From NCBI RefSeq assembly GCF_000285555.1, contig NZ_HE610996.1, positions 73,900 through 137,899 on the forward strand: a stretch of 64,000 bases of DNA. Direction: 5' to 3'. This stretch comes from Kurthia massiliensis. GTDB lineage: Bacteria; Bacillota; Bacilli; Bacillales_A; Planococcaceae. This document shows, piece by piece, positions 60,637-64,000 of this stretch (within the stretch, counting starts at the first letter, position 1; the number at the start of each line of letters is the position of its first letter). The notes beneath the pieces were generated by a model. It saw only the letters and a program-made list of their open reading frames with translations. It was not told the DNA's origin and did not search any database. Made by a program: the position numbers and the translations under genes.

Positions 60637-60728
60637 AGTATCCTCCATTACAGCGATTTGCTATATTGTATTTTCATTACCATTATATACAAAGTAATAG
60701 AAAAAGACATAATTTTTTCTGTTTTAAA

Positions 60729-61214
60729 CTACAAATCAGTAATTCGTTTCCACCACTTACCTGAAGTGTAAGTAATATAAACGTAATTTAATTTGTCATC
60801 TTTTGATTTATACGTGATTTCCCATACAGCTCCTGGCTTCTCTAAACCGAGCTTCGTATGTAACACACGTTTCATATCTGGATCTTTTTCTTTGGCAATC
60901 TCAACCGCTTTTTCTGCTGTGATGCCATCTTTCATTTTTAATACGAGTCCTTTATCGTCGACTGCATTTTGTAAAACGAAGATTGCTTTTTTATTGTTCT
61001 TGCTATCTTTACCAATGACTGTGACATAACTAGCACTACCATTATACACATAAGACTGATCAATTGTTTTCAGCTGCTTATTGTTGATGACAGCATTCTC
61101 TGCCTGATGCTCTATGCTACGGAAAGGTGAATAAGCACTCCATCCGATCATCGTAACAATTACGAGCGCGAGGCATACGAAGAAGATGGCTAAGAACTTT
61201 AACCAGTTTTTCAT
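60729..61214 (-). CDS. ypmB: YpmB-like membrane-anchored protein (DUF5590)
   Basis: This 161-residue protein has one N-terminal membrane helix (about residues 5-25) followed by an extracytoplasmic domain with two PepSY-like halves (EKAVEIAKEKDPDMKRV; the WEITYKSKDDKLNYVYI strand pair), as in B. subtilis YpmB. It is predicted to sit on the outer face of the membrane. Its function is unknown; related PepSY-type domains bind or inhibit peptidases. It lies between dinG and asnS in the same order as in Bacillus. Confidence 0.87.
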   Translation of the reverse strand: MKNWLKFLAIFFVCLALVIVTMIGWSAYSPFRSIEHQAENAVINNKQLKTIDQSYVYNGSASYVTVIGKDSKNNKKAIFVLQNAVDDKGLVLKMKDGITAEKAVEIAKEKDPDMKRVLHTKLGLEKPGAVWEITYKSKDDKLNYVYITYTSGKWWKRITDL

Positions 61215-61257
61215 GTTATCACCTTACACCTTTGAGTTGTACGAACCTTTTCATACG

Positions 61258-64000
61258 TTAATTATTATACCAATGTTCTAATTGTAACACCATATCCTCA
61301 AGTGGAACTTTTTCAACTGGCACGTTCGGTAACGCTTCTAAAAATTGATGACCGTACGATTTCGTATCAATGCGACGATCTAAAATAATAAATGCGCCTT
61401 TATCATGTGATGAACGAATTAAACGGCCGAATCCTTGCTTAAAGCGAATGATTGCTTCTGGTAACGACAATTTATAAAACGAATTGACACCACGCGCTTG
61501 TAGTGCATCTGCTTTCGCTTTAAAAACTGGTTCATCTGGTGACGTAAACGGTAAACGTACGACGATGACAGCGGATAGTGCATCACCTGGTACGTCTACA
61601 CCTTCCCAAAATGAATTCGTCCCGAATAACACAGAGTGCTCAAATTTTTGGAACATTTTTAAGAGCTTCATACGACTACCTGATGATACACCTTGTGCAA
61701 ACAACATAAAGTGTTCAAGTTGCTCAGTTTCTTGAATTAAGAGCACCGTTTTTTTCAACATTTCTTGTGACGTAAACAATACGAAACAACGACCATTTGT
61801 CGCCAATACCGTTTCAACGATCGCTCGTGCGACGTGCTCAATATAAATCATTTGTGGCACGCCTTTAATATCGGGCATATCGTCGACGATGTAGACGTTC
61901 GCACCTTCATAATAAGACGCTGGCGCTTGGAATTGATAAAGTGGTACGGCCGGGTCTACACCTAGTTGATTCGCAATAAAACGTGTATTTTCAGGCGCTG
62001 TTAACGTACCTGACGCCCAAACAATGCCCATTTTGCCGCGGAATTGATCGAAGACGTTCATGACGGTACGTTTAATGCTAATCGGCTTTTTCACAATTTG
62101 AATACTGCCTGGCAAACTACGTGCATCTAGTTCAAGCCATACCGTTTCACTCCGTTTTTGTCGACCGAAAAGCGTATGCCATTCCGTCTGTTTCACTGCT
62201 AGACAATCGAGCCAATATTGCCAGTCATCTAACTTCGCACGAGCAGATGGCGCTAGTTCATCCATTTGTTTTAAATAGCTCGTCGTTAATTGTGCTGCAG
62301 CTGTTAAAAAGCGCTCAATATGTTGACTCACTTGACGAATGAAAGGTTGCTCAAGTCCTACTTCTTCCCAAGAAAATGTATATTTCATGGAACGTGTCAC
62401 ACCTGTTGGCACATTTAAATAGCGCGTCATTTGTTTCACGGCACGTTCGAATGAAACGAGCATATCTCGATAATGTTGTTGGATCGCTTGCAGTTGGCGC
62501 ATCGGTGTACGATGATCTTGTAACATACGTTCAAACCATTCGTGCTCAAGCGACTTTTGTGACATCGACCCGAACTGGCCAAATACATATTTCCAGTCGC
62601 GATACGTGAACACCGTTTCTTCACGTACCATTGCCGCTTGTACCATTTGATGCGCCTCATCAATAATCCAACCTTCAATATTGTCTAAAATTGGCTCAGC
62701 GCGCTGTAAGTCAGCAACGACCATCGCATGATTTGTCACGATAATATCCGCTTCTTTACAACGATCCATCGCTGCTAAATAAAAATCGAAAGCACCTTTT
62801 CGACGCGTATCTTTCGTCGTATCACTACGACGTACTTTTTCTAAAAATAAGTGACCGCCACCCGTTAAATTGAGTTCTGCTAAATCACCTGTCTCCGTTT
62901 CAGCAAGCCACGTAATAAACTGCATTTTAGCAAAATTTTCATCGTAAGAATCATCATAATCTGCTGCCATATCACTAAAGCGGTCTAAATCGATATAATG
63001 TTTCATGCCTTTTAAAACAGCGATATTTGCTTCCATACCAAGTACCGCTTCTGCTTTCGGTAACTCTTCTAATAGCAACTGTTCTTGTAAATAAGACGTA
63101 TACGTACTAATCGCGACTTTCCCGTCATGACGCGCGGCATAAATCATTGCAGGAATTAAATATGCCAACGTTTTGCCGATTCCTGTTGAGGCTTCCATTA
63201 ACACTTCTTGACGGTCGTTTAGCGATTTCCATACGCTATCCATCATACGAAATTGACCTTCACGAATATCGAATTGTTCAAACTGCGCTTCAAATAACGC
63301 CGTTTTCGCTTCTAATGATTGTGGATAGCTACATTTTTTCTTCGGTTTCGCTACATACGGCGTTTGTTGCTTCAGCGTAATGCCTCTATACGTGCGATAA
63401 CCTTCTTGTTTTGTCGTCATTTGTCTCTTTTGCTTAATGACATCGAAAATGAGCGCTGACATATCCGTTTTTGCTTTAAACGAACGTTTATGTAAATGCT
63501 CTAACACATTGAGTGGCAAGCGCATCATTTTGTCATAACATGCTTTTAATAAATATGCGGTTGCGAGTGCATCGTCATCTGCTCGGTGTGCTTTCGTATG
63601 CAAAATGCCTAGCTCTAGCGCTAAATCTTGCAGCTTGTAGCTATACGATGTTGGGAACAAAATTTTTGCCAGTTCTACCGTATCCATCGATTTCCCTTGC
63701 CATTTCGGCAAGCCACAACGCGCAAATTCAGATTGTAAAAATGGCAAATCAAAATCGATATTATGTGCAACAAAAATCGTACCTTGTAATTTTTCATAGA
63801 CGTCATATGCAATCTGTTGGAATGTTTTTGACTGTGCAACATCCGCATTTGAAATGTCCGTTAAATCTTCAATAAATAGCGGAATTTTTTGCTCTGGATT
63901 GACGAATGTCGTATACGTATCTACGACTTGCCAATCTTTCATGAAAACGATCGCAATTTGAATAATACGATCCCCTTGTTTTGAAGAATGTCCAGTTGTC
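61258..64000 (-). CDS. dinG: DinG: 3'-5' exonuclease plus helicase-like protein (5' end outside window)
   Basis: More than 900 residues are visible and the start lies beyond the window: the frame continues through position 64000, reading TTGHSSKQGDRIIQIA, so the first ~10 residues with the catalytic DLE motif are missing. The N-terminal part is a DnaQ-like exonuclease (FVAHNIDFDLPFLQ, HRADDDALATAYLL hold Asp residues). The helicase part has ASTGIGKT (motif I), IIDEAH (motif II) and GFGRLIRS (motif VI). There is no four-cysteine iron-sulfur cluster, as is usual for Gram-positive DinG. In S. aureus the homologue acts mainly as a nuclease. The ATG at 63942 is internal and should not be used as the start. 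Confidence 0.95.
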   Translation of the reverse strand, partial: TTGHSSKQGDRIIQIAIVFMKDWQVVDTYTTFVNPEQKIPLFIEDLTDISNADVAQSKTFQQIAYDVYEKLQGTIFVAHNIDFDLPFLQSEFARCGLPKWQGKSMDTVELAKILFPTSYSYKLQDLALELGILHTKAHRADDDALATAYLLKACYDKMMRLPLNVLEHLHKRSFKAKTDMSALIFDVIKQKRQMTTKQEGYRTYRGITLKQQTPYVAKPKKKCSYPQSLEAKTALFEAQFEQFDIREGQFRMMDSVWKSLNDRQEVLMEASTGIGKTLAYLIPAMIYAARHDGKVAISTYTSYLQEQLLLEELPKAEAVLGMEANIAVLKGMKHYIDLDRFSDMAADYDDSYDENFAKMQFITWLAETETGDLAELNLTGGGHLFLEKVRRSDTTKDTRRKGAFDFYLAAMDRCKEADIIVTNHAMVVADLQRAEPILDNIEGWIIDEAHQMVQAAMVREETVFTYRDWKYVFGQFGSMSQKSLEHEWFERMLQDHRTPMRQLQAIQQHYRDMLVSFERAVKQMTRYLNVPTGVTRSMKYTFSWEEVGLEQPFIRQVSQHIERFLTAAAQLTTSYLKQMDELAPSARAKLDDWQYWLDCLAVKQTEWHTLFGRQKRSETVWLELDARSLPGSIQIVKKPISIKRTVMNVFDQFRGKMGIVWASGTLTAPENTRFIANQLGVDPAVPLYQFQAPASYYEGANVYIVDDMPDIKGVPQMIYIEHVARAIVETVLATNGRCFVLFTSQEMLKKTVLLIQETEQLEHFMLFAQGVSSGSRMKLLKMFQKFEHSVLFGTNSFWEGVDVPGDALSAVIVVRLPFTSPDEPVFKAKADALQARGVNSFYKLSLPEAIIRFKQGFGRLIRSSHDKGAFIILDRRIDTKSYGHQFLEALPNVPVEKVPLEDMVLQLEHWYNN

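Noticed and set aside
63942-63942. ATG at 63942 as the start of dinG
   Set aside because: The frame continues upstream to the window edge and encodes the exonuclease strand (TTGHSSKQGDRIIQIA), so the true start is outside.

Overview
The window is chromosomal DNA of a low-GC Gram-positive bacterium of the order Bacillales. Gene order closely follows the ypm/ypg/yps/ypr/ypp part of the Bacillus subtilis chromosome: ypmR-ypmS-msrA-msrB, thyA/dfrA/ypjP, brxA beside ypiP, ypgQ/ypgR, ypeP/ypeQ, dynA, gpsB-rnpB-ypsC, mrfA-mrfB-yppE, recU-ponA, and ypoC-nth-dnaD-asnS-ypmB-dinG. The protein set, including a stand-alone squalene/phytoene synthase-like enzyme and a PAS-GGDEF-EAL protein, suggests the Planococcaceae/Caryophanaceae (Kurthia, Caryophanon or relatives), but the genus cannot be fixed from sequence reading alone.

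Layout. 1-9.4 kb: methionine sulfoxide repair with the ypmR/ypmS envelope genes, a DegV fatty-acid-binding protein divergent from a TrhA/hemolysin III membrane protein, thyA-dfrA, the Asp23/DUF2273/AmaP envelope-stress operon, an SMP-30 lactonase and SelO. 9.4-16.7 kb: the most variable part. It holds a 40-residue small gene with its own terminator, YpjP, a frameshifted orphan gene with an insertion-sequence tip in front of it, a methyltransferase plus bacilliredoxin pair, a decayed IS605-family TnpB with its right end, and several small orphan genes. 16.8-26.5 kb: CvfC/YpgR, an ABC-F ribosome factor, YpgQ, Fhs, a cold-shock protein, a TlyC/CNNM transporter preceded by an overlapping leader ORF, aspartokinase III, YpeQ and YpeP. 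26.5-38.4 kb: MFS efflux, CoaW, an amidohydrolase, squalene/phytoene synthase-like, YqxD, NADP-type glutamate dehydrogenase, a divergent PurC-like protein, PepF, TerC and a mercaptopyruvate sulfurtransferase. 38.4-49.5 kb: DynA, a 29-residue membrane peptide behind a Fur-box-like site, CheX, an orphan, YpvA helicase, YpsC methyltransferase, a c-di-GMP protein and RNase P RNA. 49.6-64 kb: GpsB, the MrfAB DNA-repair pair, YppE, RecU, PBP1 (PonA), YpoC, Nth, DnaD, AsnS, YpmB and DinG (cut by the window end).

The main functional themes are DNA replication and repair (RecU, MrfAB, Nth, DinG, YpvA, DnaD), cell wall and division (GpsB, PonA, DynA), one-carbon and thymidylate metabolism (Fhs, ThyA, DHFR), and redox or metal homeostasis (MsrAB, BrxA, SelO, TerC, TlyC). 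Most genes lie on the minus strand, with strong intrinsic terminators between units. Two copies of a ~140-bp double-hairpin element fill convergent gaps at 5.6 kb and 31.3 kb. No tRNA, 5S/16S/23S rRNA, CRISPR array, complete prophage or intact transposon was seen.
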